From NCBI RefSeq assembly GCF_042944905.1, contig NZ_CP168496.1:2108001-2172000 (forward strand): a stretch of DNA of 64,000 nt. Direction: 5' to 3'. The notes below the pieces were generated by a model. The model saw only the letters and a program-made list of their open reading frames with translations, was not told the origin of the DNA and ran no database searches. Positions 43,359 to 51,931 of the stretch are shown in pieces (the stretch's first letter is position 1; every line of letters begins with the position of its first letter). This DNA comes from Psychrobacillus sp042944905. GTDB lineage: Bacteria > Bacillota > Bacilli > Bacillales_A > Planococcaceae. Position numbers and translations under genes: made by a program.

Positions 43359-43572
43359 TTACACTACCAGCTTCTTCCGTATTATCACCGATGAAAGAGA
43401 CCAGTTGTTTTTCTGCACTTTGTAATTTTTCACTACAAAGTTTCGAGAACTCCATCCCTTTTTGATATAGTTCAATTGCATTTTCGAGTGGTACATCGCC
43501 TTGCTCAAGTTGCCGAACTATATTTTCTAATTGTTGCATCGCTTCATCAAAAGGAATATCTTTTTTTGTCAT
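43351..43572 (-). CDS. xseB: exodeoxyribonuclease VII small subunit
   Basis: 73 residues: IPFDEAMQQLENIVRQLEQG and LENAIELYQKGMEFSKLC form the helical hairpin of XseB. Wraps the coiled coil of XseA to make exonuclease VII. Its start lies 5 bp after the xseA stop and its end overlaps ispA. Confidence 0.95.
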   Translation of the reverse strand: MTKKDIPFDEAMQQLENIVRQLEQGDVPLENAIELYQKGMEFSKLCSEKLQSAEKQLVSFIGDNTEEAGSVNE

Positions 43573-43577
43573 AACAG

Positions 43578-44930
43578 TTAGTCCCCTCTCTCTTTCATTT
43601 CTGCATGTTGCACAATTGCTTCAATACGACCATCAGGGAGTGTAACATAAATGGAATCGCCTTTTCCTACTTCTTTCACCGATTTTACCACTTTTCCATC
43701 TATATATGTAATACTATACCCTCGATCCATAATTTTTAAAGGATTCAGAGCTTCTAGTGTACGTATCGAGCCGATAAATTGTTGCTGTTGCTTTTCATAG
43801 GTGGATAGTGTTCCTTTGGTTAATTGACTTGTTAAGTTTTTTACTAATTTCCATTGTTGATCAATCATCCTTTGTGGGGACAGCTGAAGTCTTCTATCTT
43901 CTAGTTGTAATAAATTTCGTTCTTTTTCCCGAACTAAGCGATTGATTTCTCTTTGTAACTGTTCTTCTGTACGCACATATCGCTCTATAAAGGGTCGATA
44001 TAGCTTTTCAGGAGTGGCAAGTACTGGAGATTGCATTGCACGTTGGTATCTATTTTTCTCATCTTTTAGCCTTTTCGATACACTATTTAAACAAGCAGAT
44101 TGATAAGCTAAAATGTTCTTCATTAAATTTTCTTTACTTGGAACAGCCATTTCTGCAGCAGCAGTTGGTGTTGGTGCACGTAAATCGGCAACGAAGTCCG
44201 CAATTGTAGTATCCGTTTCATGTCCAACAGCACTGATGATAGGGATATGACTAAAAGCAATTGCTCGAGCTACTATTTCTTCATTGAATGCCCATAAATC
44301 TTCAATTGAACCTCCACCACGACCTACAATGAGTACATCAATCGTACCTAAGCGATTAGCTTGTTCAATCGATTTCACAATGGAAGGAGCGGCTTGTGGA
44401 CCTTGGACAATACTTGGAAATACAACCACTTCACTAATCGGATATCGACGTTCTATTGTCGTTAAAATATCCCGAATTGCTGCACCTGTTTTAGACGTGA
44501 CAACTCCTATTTTTTTAGGAAAAGAAGGAAGTGCTTTTTTTCGACTAGGGTCAAATAAACCTTCTTGTTCGAGCTTCTTTTTTAACTGTTCAAAGGCAAG
44601 GAAAAGTTCCCCAATACCATCTGGTTGAATAGTGGAAGCATATAGTTGATATTGCCCCGCCGCTTCAAAAACGTTAATATCGCCACGAACAAGCACGTTC
44701 ATCCCACTTTCAGGGGTAAACTTTAAGGATCTTGCATGCATAGCAAACATGACGGAAGTAAGGCGAGCAGCATCATCCTTTAACGTGAAATAAATATGTC
44801 CACTTGAATGGACTTTCACGTTGGATAGCTCTCCCTTTACATACACATCACGTAAATGCGTATCCGCATCGAATTTTCTTTTTATGTATTTGGTTAGAGC
44901 TTTTACCGTTAAGTAAGTATGTGTAGACAT
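43578..44930 (-). CDS. xseA: exodeoxyribonuclease VII large subunit
   Basis: 450 residues: N-terminal OB fold (VYVKGELSNVKVHSSGHIYF), catalytic domain with VVTSKTGAAIRDI and GRGGGSIEDLWAFN, HETD-type motif (SAVGHETDTTIADFVAD), and a C-terminal coiled coil at about 255-400. Single-strand nuclease with no metal requirement. Standard length. Confidence 0.96.
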   Translation of the reverse strand: MSTHTYLTVKALTKYIKRKFDADTHLRDVYVKGELSNVKVHSSGHIYFTLKDDAARLTSVMFAMHARSLKFTPESGMNVLVRGDINVFEAAGQYQLYASTIQPDGIGELFLAFEQLKKKLEQEGLFDPSRKKALPSFPKKIGVVTSKTGAAIRDILTTIERRYPISEVVVFPSIVQGPQAAPSIVKSIEQANRLGTIDVLIVGRGGGSIEDLWAFNEEIVARAIAFSHIPIISAVGHETDTTIADFVADLRAPTPTAAAEMAVPSKENLMKNILAYQSACLNSVSKRLKDEKNRYQRAMQSPVLATPEKLYRPFIERYVRTEEQLQREINRLVREKERNLLQLEDRRLQLSPQRMIDQQWKLVKNLTSQLTKGTLSTYEKQQQQFIGSIRTLEALNPLKIMDRGYSITYIDGKVVKSVKEVGKGDSIYVTLPDGRIEAIVQHAEMKERGD

Positions 44931-44958
44931 CTAGGACACTCCAATACTGTAACAAGCT

Positions 44959-44990
44959 AAAAGCTGTTCTTCTGTAGAAAAACAGCTTTT
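44959..44990. terminator. hairpin between folD and xseA
   Basis: Ten-bp stem AAAAGCTGTT with AACAGCTTTT and a 12-base loop. The minus-side T tract is weak, so it may only reduce read-through from folD into xseA. Confidence 0.5.
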
Positions 44991-44993
44991 ACC

Positions 44994-45851
44994 TTATTGA
45001 TTTTTACATGTATTTTCTGCAGCTAAACAAGTATTTTCCATTAGCATCGCTATTGTCATCGGGCCAACTCCACCTGGAACTGGTGTAATTTTCGATGCGA
45101 CTTCTTTTACCGTAGTAAAATCTACATCCCCGCATAATTTGTTATTTTCATCACGGTTCATCCCAACATCAATGACAACTGCACCTGCTTTTATATAACT
45201 AGCATCAATGGCTTTTGCACGACCTATAGCAACAACCAATATATCGGCTTGTTTTGTATATGCGTGCAAATCTCTTGTTTTAGAATGACAGTACGTAACG
45301 GTTGCATCTTTTTGTAATAACAGTTGACCCATCGGCTTTCCCACAATATTACTTCTACCAATGATCACCGCATGCTTCCCTGCAATATCTACACTACTAT
45401 ATTCTAATAACTTTAGTACTCCAAATGGTGTGCAAGGAAGGAATGTCGGTTGTCCAATCATCATTTTTCCAACGTTTTCAGGATGAAAACCATCCACATC
45501 TTTTAAAGGTGAAATTGCAGCAATTACACGATCCTCATCGATTTGATTTGGTAATGGTAACTGAACTAAAATACCATGAATTTTCTCATCATCATTTAAA
45601 AGTTCCACTTGTTTTAATAATTCTTCTTCTGAAACTTGCTCATCTAATTCGATAAGAACCGAATACATCCCTAATTTTTCGCATGTTTTCGTTTTATTGT
45701 TAACATATGTTTGAGAAGCCGCATTATTGCCAACTAGAACAACTGCTAGCCCTGGTGTAATACCTAATGTTTTCAAATCTTCTACTCTTTTTTTAACTTT
45801 TTCCGTAACTTTCCCTGCTATTTGTTTGCCGTCAATAATATTATTAGTCAC
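44994..45851 (-). CDS. folD: bifunctional methylenetetrahydrofolate dehydrogenase/cyclohydrolase
   Basis: 285 residues. Catalytic Tyr49 and Lys53 in YVNNKTK, QLPLP at 98-102, DVDGFHP at 118-124, NADP loop GRSNIVGKP at 165-173 and TPVPGGVGPMTIAML near 258. It makes 10-formyl-THF from the methylene-THF also produced by the glycine cleavage system coded at 60-64 kb. Confidence 0.97.
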   Translation of the reverse strand: MTNNIIDGKQIAGKVTEKVKKRVEDLKTLGITPGLAVVLVGNNAASQTYVNNKTKTCEKLGMYSVLIELDEQVSEEELLKQVELLNDDEKIHGILVQLPLPNQIDEDRVIAAISPLKDVDGFHPENVGKMMIGQPTFLPCTPFGVLKLLEYSSVDIAGKHAVIIGRSNIVGKPMGQLLLQKDATVTYCHSKTRDLHAYTKQADILVVAIGRAKAIDASYIKAGAVVIDVGMNRDENNKLCGDVDFTTVKEVASKITPVPGGVGPMTIAMLMENTCLAAENTCKNQ

Positions 45852-45875
45852 TATTAACTCTCCTTCAAATACGGA

Positions 45876-46256
45876 TCATGATTGAGTTGTATATTTGGAT
45901 AATACACCATTTACAAAACGGCTAGATTTCTCATCTCCGAAGATTTTGCAAATTTCTATAGATTCATTAATAACTACTTTTGCCGGTGTTTCTTCTGTAA
46001 ATAATAATTCATAAATTGCGATGCGAAGTACTGTACGTTCTATTTTTGGTAGTCGAGAAAGCGACCAGTTTTCTAGCTTCTCTATTAATGAAGCATCAAT
46101 ATGTTCTTTATGTTCAACCACTCCACTAACTAGTTGTGTTAAAAATGCATCATGATCATCTGTAACATGACCAATTGCTTCCTCTATCGAAATTTCGTGA
46201 TTGTCTAACTGAAATAGTGCTTGTAGTGCTAATTCTCTTGCTAATCTTCGTTTCAT
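45876..46256 (-). CDS. nusB: transcription antitermination factor NusB
   Basis: 126 residues: RRLARELALQALFQLDNHE at the N-terminus (arginine-rich RNA-binding helix) and ETPAKVVINESIEICKIFGD then FVNGVLSKY at the C-terminus. Binds boxA of rRNA operons with NusE. The gene is normally directly after yqhY; here 1.17 kb of repeat-rich DNA separates them. Confidence 0.95.
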   Translation of the reverse strand: MKRRLARELALQALFQLDNHEISIEEAIGHVTDDHDAFLTQLVSGVVEHKEHIDASLIEKLENWSLSRLPKIERTVLRIAIYELLFTEETPAKVVINESIEICKIFGDEKSSRFVNGVLSKYTTQS

Positions 46257-46600
46257 TATTTAGTTCTCCTTTAAATGTAACTATCTAATCAATAGTATAC
46301 AGGAATTTCGAGTGTTTTCATATTATTTCAGAAACCCTTTATACTATAGTTATTTACGTCAATATGTAATCGTCTAACTCCTACTTTTTCATACAATCAC
46401 TTATTACATGTAATTTTTCTGTGAGTTATTGTTATTTTATTTACTCGTATTTAATGTTGAAATCAACTTTAAAGACCTTCTTATTATAGAGAGCTGTCAT
46501 GACTATTACAAGGTTATTGCAAAAACAAGTACTAATAATCTATCAAATGAAAGAAGAAGAACATTATTTGAGTATTTTTTGTTAAAGGTTAAGTGCATTT

Positions 46601-46759
46601 TGTCTTCACTATTTCAAGAGTGATTTGGACGAAACATTATCTACACTATTACTATTGGAATTGTGTAGATGGAAGTGACTGCGTCAATTCCATCTACACT
46701 TTTTACGGTAATCTTGTGGTAGATGTTTATCCGTCGCCCTCTTGAAATAGGTAAAGACA
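46601..46759. repeat. intergenic hairpin element, copy 2, with long inverted arms
   Basis: Outer arms: 46601-46620 TGTCTTCACTATTTCAAGAG, matched (with small changes) by the reverse complement of 46739-46759. Inner core 46663-46699 is a 17-bp stem with TGC loop and one mismatch. Between them the two halves stay alignable (GGAcGAAACATTATCTAC against GACGGATAAACATCTAC). The full element is about 160 bp and looks like a MITE or structured repeat. It lies between nusB and yqhY. Confidence 0.8.
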
Positions 46760-47084
46760 AGGTACATAAGGTTTGGGTAATGAGAGAATAAATCCTTTCC
46801 TATTCTTTTAAAAGCTTCCGAAGATACCATTTCGGACGCGGCTTCGCTTCTTTATCCATGGATACTTTTTAATTTACTATTGCTCTAAAGATATATATCA
46901 AATGCTCAAAACACCTTAAAATATGAGTGCATAGCATACCAAAATTATATACTTTCTTGTTCAGTTGGAAGTAAACACCATACTATCAGCATCTACAGTG
47001 CATAAACCAACGCTTTATAAACAAAAATCATGACTATCTGAACATAAATTCATTCTTTAAGCATTTACAAATTCCAACATGACC

Positions 47085-47395
47085 GAGTTTGACGCTATAT
47101 GTTCCAAAAGTGTAGCTATCTCCCTAAACGGTTGGCATATGCTCCTATCAATTCTATGAACCCCTTAACCGGCGCTATATGCCCATAAAGTGTGGCTATC
47201 CGCCCCTAAACGGTTGGCATAGCCCATATCAATTCTATGAACCCCTTAACTGGTGCTATATGCCCGTAAAGTGTGGCTATCCGCCCCTAAACGGTTGACA
47301 TAAGCCCATATCAATTCTATGAACCCCTTAATCGGCGCTATATGCCCATAAAGTGTGACTATCCGCCCCTAAACGGTTGGCATAAGCGTTAGACA
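47085..47395. repeat. nested tandem array: 20-21-bp subunits in 81-82-bp units
   Basis: The phrase CCCCTTAA recurs at 47161, 47242 and 47324 (steps 81 and 82). Each unit is made of four subunits of 19-21 bp that share the pattern CCC-x-TAA-(6-7)-GCTAT or GCATA. A first, more diverged unit begins near 47085. Most subunits contain GGC-n-GCC inverted repeats. Non-coding, between nusB and yqhY. Confidence 0.85.
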
Positions 47396-47400
47396 AAGAA

Positions 47401-47427
47401 AAAGAGCCATCGCAGGGATGACTCTTT
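47401..47427 (-). terminator. yqhY terminator
   Basis: Eleven-bp stem (47401-47411 with 47417-47427, one mismatch) and T tract on the minus strand, 4 bp from the stop codon. Confidence 0.85.
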
Positions 47428-47430
47428 CGC

Positions 47431-47826
47431 TTATTCTGTAATTGTTTCAAATTGCACGCCAGTAATATGGACATTTACCTCTTTTGGTACCAAACTTGTC
47501 ATATTTTCAATTGCTTGACGAATTTGGGTTTGAACCTCTGTTGCAACAGTAGGTACAGATGCACCATACTTTACGAGGCAGTAAACATCGATAAATAATC
47601 CATCACTTGATATTTCCGTTTTAATTCCTTTACCATGAACTTTTTTGCCTAGACGTTCTACAACTCCTGCTGCAAAATTTCCGCGAGTGCCCGCGATACC
47701 TTCTACTTCGTTTGTTGCAATACCAGCAATAACCGTAATTACTTCTGGAGCAATTTCAATTGTGCCTAAGTATTCTTTTCCTTCAGGAGTCATTTGAACA
47801 AATTTTTGTTCATTTGTCTCTGCCAT
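47431..47826 (-). CDS. yqhY: Asp23/Gls24 family protein YqhY
   Basis: 131 residues from ATG 47826 (AGGAG eight bases upstream; a GTG nine bases earlier lies in that site). Asp23 fold: IEIAPEVITVIAGIATNEVE, then GVKTEI-like KHGKGIKTEISSDGLFIDVY region and PKEVNVHITGVQF. In B. subtilis YqhY modulates acetyl-CoA carboxylase activity; the gene lies 5 bp after accC here too. Cytosolic or membrane-attached. Confidence 0.92.
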   Translation of the reverse strand: MAETNEQKFVQMTPEGKEYLGTIEIAPEVITVIAGIATNEVEGIAGTRGNFAAGVVERLGKKVHGKGIKTEISSDGLFIDVYCLVKYGASVPTVATEVQTQIRQAIENMTSLVPKEVNVHITGVQFETITE

Positions 47827-47840
47827 ATTTTTCACTCCTA

Positions 47841-49190
47841 TTATGAATTCATTACATCGTATCTTTCAAGGAACTTTGTATCAAAGTCACCAGATTTAAA
47901 TACTTCATGATTCATTAATTTCTCATGGAATAAAATTGTTGTTTCTACACCGTCTATAATAAACTCGCCTAAAGCACGTTTCATCTTCGCGATCGCTTCT
48001 TCACGTGTATCTCCATAAGTAATCAGTTTCGCAACCATCGAATCGTAAAATGGCGGTATACTATACCCTGGATACATCGCAGAATCTACACGTACACCAT
48101 TTCCTCCTGGTGCAAGATACATGTCAATCTTACCTGGTGAAGGCATAAAGTTTTTCGCAGGGTTTTCAGCATTAATACGACATTCAATTGCCCAGCCTTT
48201 TATCTTAATATCTTTTTGTGTAAAGGCAAGTTTTTCTCCTGCTGCAATTTTTAATTGTTGTTGAATCAAATCAATACCAGTAACCATTTCTGTTACAGGA
48301 TGCTCTACTTGAATTCGTGTGTTCATTTCCATGAAATAAAATGTTTGGTTAATATGGTCAAAAATAAATTCTACTGTTCCTGCACTCTTATAATTAACAG
48401 CAAGTGCGGCTTTTACAGCAGCATCACCCATCGCCGCTCGTAACTCTTCTGATAACGCTGGAGAAGGGGCTTCCTCTACCAATTTTTGCATTCTACGTTG
48501 GATGGAACAATCACGTTCACCTAAATGAACAGCATTTCCATGTCCGTCGGCTAATACTTGAATTTCCACATGTCTAAACTCTTCTATAAATTTTTCTAAG
48601 TAAACACCAGGATTTCCGAAAGCTGCAGCAGCTTCTTTTTGCGTAATTTGAATTCCTTTTACTAGTTCTTCTTCATCCCTAGCAACACGAATTCCTTTCC
48701 CTCCACCACCAGCAGTGGCTTTAATAATAACAGGGAAACCAATTTCACGAGCGATTTTTAGTCCTTCTTTTTCATCTGGAATAATTCCCACTGAACCAGG
48801 TACAACAGGAACACCAGCTTTTCGCATAGTTTCTCTAGCAACATCTTTTGTACCCATGCTAGAAATGGCAGATGACGAAGGTCCGATAAATTCAATCGCA
48901 CATTCTTCGCACAATTCCGCAAAACTTGCATTTTCTGCCAAAAAGCCGTATCCAGGGTGTATACCATCACAACCAGTTAATTTTGCGACACTTATTATAT
49001 TAGAAAAATTTAAATAAGAGTCTTTTGATAATCTTGGTCCTATACAGTATGCCTCATCAGCAATTTGAACATGTAAAGCATCTCGATCTGCTTCGGAATA
49101 AACAGCAACCGTTTCAATGTCCATTTCTTTACATGCTCGAATGATACGAACTGCAATTTCACCACGATTGGCAATTAATACTTTTTTCAT
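47841..49190 (-). CDS. accC: acetyl-CoA carboxylase, biotin carboxylase subunit
   Basis: 449 residues, ATP-grasp. Glycine loop GGGGKG at 161-166, RDCSIQRRMQK at 226-236 and the metal/biotin motif EMNTRIQVEHPVTE at 288-301 with Glu288, Asn290 and Arg292. It carboxylates the biotin of AccB with bicarbonate and ATP. 16 bp after accB. Confidence 0.97.
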   Translation of the reverse strand: MKKVLIANRGEIAVRIIRACKEMDIETVAVYSEADRDALHVQIADEAYCIGPRLSKDSYLNFSNIISVAKLTGCDGIHPGYGFLAENASFAELCEECAIEFIGPSSSAISSMGTKDVARETMRKAGVPVVPGSVGIIPDEKEGLKIAREIGFPVIIKATAGGGGKGIRVARDEEELVKGIQITQKEAAAAFGNPGVYLEKFIEEFRHVEIQVLADGHGNAVHLGERDCSIQRRMQKLVEEAPSPALSEELRAAMGDAAVKAALAVNYKSAGTVEFIFDHINQTFYFMEMNTRIQVEHPVTEMVTGIDLIQQQLKIAAGEKLAFTQKDIKIKGWAIECRINAENPAKNFMPSPGKIDMYLAPGGNGVRVDSAMYPGYSIPPFYDSMVAKLITYGDTREEAIAKMKRALGEFIIDGVETTILFHEKLMNHEVFKSGDFDTKFLERYDVMNS

Positions 49191-49206
49191 CGTCCTTGCC
49201 CCTTTC

Positions 49207-49701
49207 TTAGTTTCCTTTTACGAGGAACAGAGGTTGTCCGTATTCAACTAATTGTCCATCTTTAACTAGAATCTCTACAATTTCCCCATTCACTTCTGCT
49301 TCTATTTCGTTGAATAATTTCATTGCTTCTACGATACAAACAATGGATTCCGCTGACACTTTCGTACCTACTTGAACGTAAACAGGTGCTTCTGGTGATG
49401 AAGATTGATAAAAGGTGCCGACCATAGGGGAAGTAATTTTTTGTAACGATTTATCTTCCTCTACTTTTTCAACTTTCTCTTCCATTACTTCTTTCGGTAC
49501 GCTTACTTGAACTGGCTTAGTTTCTACTACAACAGGTTGTTCTACTAAGGAAGTACTTTCAAATGCCACTGCACTTGTTGCAACAGAACTTTTATCGTTC
49601 TTTTTTAATTTAATTTTAGTGCCTTCTGATTCATATAGAAATTCATCTAGTGTGGATTGATCGACTAATTTTATAATTTCTCTAATTTCTTGGATTTTCA
49701 T
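49207..49701 (-). CDS. accB: acetyl-CoA carboxylase, biotin carboxyl carrier protein
   Basis: 164 residues. Charged N-terminal helix, Val/Pro/Glu-rich hinge at 50-85, and biotinyl domain from 88 with Lys128 in VEAMKLFNEI. Preceded by the end of the spoIIIA operon and its terminator; followed by accC. Confidence 0.96.
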   Translation of the reverse strand: MKIQEIREIIKLVDQSTLDEFLYESEGTKIKLKKNDKSSVATSAVAFESTSLVEQPVVVETKPVQVSVPKEVMEEKVEKVEEDKSLQKITSPMVGTFYQSSSPEAPVYVQVGTKVSAESIVCIVEAMKLFNEIEAEVNGEIVEILVKDGQLVEYGQPLFLVKGN

Positions 49702-49805
49702 GTGATCTAGCTCCCTTTGTTTGCATAATTAATACTTACCTTTCCCATTTTAGACGTTTTTACGATAATTTGAAATAGATAGGTGTGAAAACTTCCGAAA
49801 TAATA

Positions 49806-49836
49806 AAAAAAAAGCGCCTAAATGGCACTCTTTTTA
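49806..49836 (-). terminator. spoIIIA operon terminator
   Basis: Imperfect stem of about ten pairs around loop TAAAT, then nine T on the minus strand, directly at the spoIIIAH stop. Confidence 0.75.
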
Positions 49837-50370
49837 TTATTGACCGTCAAAATTCACTTCTACTTTATAAGCTTTTGGCCACTCGCGTTTTACAGCATAG
49901 ATAATATCCGACGCTTTTTTGGAAGATTGTTCACTCGAGACAACGTCTATTAGCACCGAGTTATCTTCGATTCTAACAAGTGCATCATCATATCCTAGAG
50001 ATTTTATGATAAGCTCTAGCATTCCTTCAGCGCCATCTATTTTCACTAATTCTTCAATTTGATTGTATGCAGCATCTTTTTCCTCCGCAGTAAAATCATT
50101 ACTACCTACTTTTTTTGTTAGTTGATCATTAAGTTTACTACGTTTATCTTGAACTTCCATTCTCATTTCTTCAAATGCGTTGCTTTTTGTAACAAAAGAT
50201 TGTTCATTTGTAGAAGAAGTTTCAACTAATTTTACGTCATCTAATGTTTGATTTGAAAATAACTGCAACCCATCAAATGGCGATGTTCGATCTGTAACAT
50301 AGAAAACGGTGATTACAGCTATTAAACTAATTAATGTTAAAAACCAAATGGATCTCTTTTTTACATTCAT
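49837..50370 (-). CDS. spoIIIAH: stage III sporulation protein AH
   Basis: 177 residues from ATG 50370 (GGAGG nine bases upstream). One N-terminal membrane helix (SIWFLTLISLIAVITVFYVT), then a helical linker and the ring-building-motif domain at about 100-177 (IEELVKIDGAEGMLELIIKS ... DNSVLIDVVSSEQSSKKASD). Pairs with SpoIIQ across the mother cell-forespore gap. Last gene of the operon. The call is firm because of the order and the domain. Confidence 0.92.
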   Translation of the reverse strand: MNVKKRSIWFLTLISLIAVITVFYVTDRTSPFDGLQLFSNQTLDDVKLVETSSTNEQSFVTKSNAFEEMRMEVQDKRSKLNDQLTKKVGSNDFTAEEKDAAYNQIEELVKIDGAEGMLELIIKSLGYDDALVRIEDNSVLIDVVSSEQSSKKASDIIYAVKREWPKAYKVEVNFDGQ

Positions 50371-50374
50371 ATTA

Positions 50375-50818
50375 TTATTCCTCCAATTCCATTTCTTCAA
50401 TCACAATTCGATGTGGAGATATTTGTAAAACAGATGAAATAGTTGTCAACAGTTTGTTTTGTATATGCTTATCGCTCGCTCCCTCCGCAACTACTAATAT
50501 TCCAATTAGCTCCTCCTTGTTCCTTTTGCTGTCACTTGTCCATTGGAAAAATGATACATCACTCTCCGTTTTTTCTTCAGGACCATTCGAATAATGAAAG
50601 TATATTGCGACACGACCTACTCCTCTTATCTTTTCAAGGACCGACGATAGGTCCCCAGGGGTTTGAAGTGTTTTTGGGGTAGACTCCGTTTTATTTCCAT
50701 TATTCATATTGAAAAATCCTGAAAAAAGTAGACTTATGAATAGTACTGTTCCTCCTATAACAACAAAACGAAAAGTGGGTTTTTGTTTCAGTGAAATAGA
50801 ACTCACCCTTCTTTTCAT
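50375..50818 (-). CDS. spoIIIAG: stage III sporulation protein AG, shortened form
   Basis: 147 residues against about 229 in B. subtilis. Membrane helix at 17-37 (RFVVIGGTVLFISLLFSGFF), then ring-building motif halves SSVLEKIRGVGRVAIYFHYS and GILVVAEGASDKHIQNKLLT with the end SPHRIVIEEM. The stretch between the halves, which in B. subtilis holds the beta-triangle insertion, is cut to about 35 residues. No good ribosome site precedes the ATG. Part of the feeding-channel ring around the forespore. Confidence 0.85.
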   Translation of the reverse strand: MKRRVSSISLKQKPTFRFVVIGGTVLFISLLFSGFFNMNNGNKTESTPKTLQTPGDLSSVLEKIRGVGRVAIYFHYSNGPEEKTESDVSFFQWTSDSKRNKEELIGILVVAEGASDKHIQNKLLTTISSVLQISPHRIVIEEMELEE

Positions 50819-50851
50819 TATGGATATAATACTTTATGCTGTTAAAACTAT

Positions 50852-51004
50852 TTATATGAAGAGATTAGACATAATCCAAAATATTATCGATATTTTTACG
50901 ATGAATCCTGTTTTCTCTTTATCTACTTGTTCTAATAGAATGGAGAAAAGCTCTCCTATGATGACAATAAATAAGATTCCATATAAAATTCTTTGGATGA
51001 TTAC
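50852..51004 (-). pseudogene. spoIIIAF: vestigial spoIIIAF
   Basis: In the slot for spoIIIAF there are about 50 open codons (IIQRILYGILFIVIIGELFS, then QVDKEKTGFIVKISIIFWIM) before TAA at 50852-50854. This looks like the two N-terminal membrane helices of SpoIIIAF, but the 150-residue soluble domain is absent and no ATG, GTG or TTG opens the frame; only ATT (51007) or ATC would. Upstream it overlaps the spoIIIAE end. Probably a decayed or very short form. Confidence 0.5.
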
Positions 51005-51006
51005 AA

Positions 51007-51918
51007 TTATCCTTTCACACTCACTAAAAGTTTTGCAAAGAGCATGGCCAATATTATCGTGAAAAAGAACGCAAATGCGATTAATACCGAAATGATAGAT
51101 AAGACAAAAAGAGTTTTCCCTATATCATCCAATAGCCCACTAATATCAGAGTCTAAAAAAGGTTCTAATAATGCACCAAGTAATCGATATAAAAAGGCGA
51201 TTAGTATTGTTTGGATAGTCGGAATCGATACTAATATTAAGACAGAAAAAAGAAGTGCATTCCCTGTGATGATCGAAGCGGAAGAAGAATAACTTTTCAT
51301 CGTACTTATACTTTCCGTTAATAATGACCCGACAAATGGTATATTATTTTGAATCAAACGCTTAACTGTTTCACTAACCGCCCCCCCGACTGTCCATGTA
51401 ATTACACCATTTACCGTTATAAAAAAACTGTACAACACTAAGACAATTGAAGTAGTACCTACTAATGTCATTCGTATTAAATCCGATAGCTTAGAAAATG
51501 AAGTAGTTGGATGAATCCTGCTAATTAAATCAAAAATAAAAGCCGCTATAATGGATGGTATGAGAACTTTCTCCGCCAAAAAAGCAGTGAACGAAGCAAA
51601 TAACAGAACAGCAGGATTCCATAAAGTTACTAATAATGCTCCTCCTGAAATGGCAATTCCGGCTGTTAACAAAGGATACATCCCTAAAAACAATGTAACT
51701 AATTGGCTTGCAAGGATTTGAATAAGTTCTAATGTTCGATACGCTGGCTCTAAGCAAAAAAAGCAAATGAGATAGATAAATAGAAATTTCAAAAGCCTCT
51801 TGCTCTTTGGAATGAACCACTCTAAACAAAGAAACACAAATGCAAAAAAAAGGATAAAAGTAAACGTTTGAATGACTTCTTTTACTGGCTGGAGTATAGT
51901 GCTAATCATTTCGTTCAT
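51007..51918 (-). CDS. spoIIIAE: stage III sporulation protein AE
   Basis: 303 residues from ATG 51918 (AAGGA nine bases upstream). About eight membrane helices; conserved segments GAVTWTVGGAVSETVKRLIQ-like (ITWTVGGAVSETVKRLIQNN), PFVGSLLTES and RLLGALLEPFLDSD near the C-terminus. B. subtilis SpoIIIAE is about 400 residues with an N-terminal signal/extracytoplasmic part that is missing here. Integral membrane component of the SpoIIIA-SpoIIQ channel. Confidence 0.9.
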   Translation of the reverse strand: MNEMISTILQPVKEVIQTFTFILFFAFVFLCLEWFIPKSKRLLKFLFIYLICFFCLEPAYRTLELIQILASQLVTLFLGMYPLLTAGIAISGGALLVTLWNPAVLLFASFTAFLAEKVLIPSIIAAFIFDLISRIHPTTSFSKLSDLIRMTLVGTTSIVLVLYSFFITVNGVITWTVGGAVSETVKRLIQNNIPFVGSLLTESISTMKSYSSSASIITGNALLFSVLILVSIPTIQTILIAFLYRLLGALLEPFLDSDISGLLDDIGKTLFVLSIISVLIAFAFFFTIILAMLFAKLLVSVKG

Positions 51919-51931
51919 ATGATTCATTCCT

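Noticed and set aside
46429..46623. Plus-strand 64-codon frame in the nusB-yqhY gap
   Set aside because: It starts at TTG without ribosome site and ends inside the left arm of the hairpin element.
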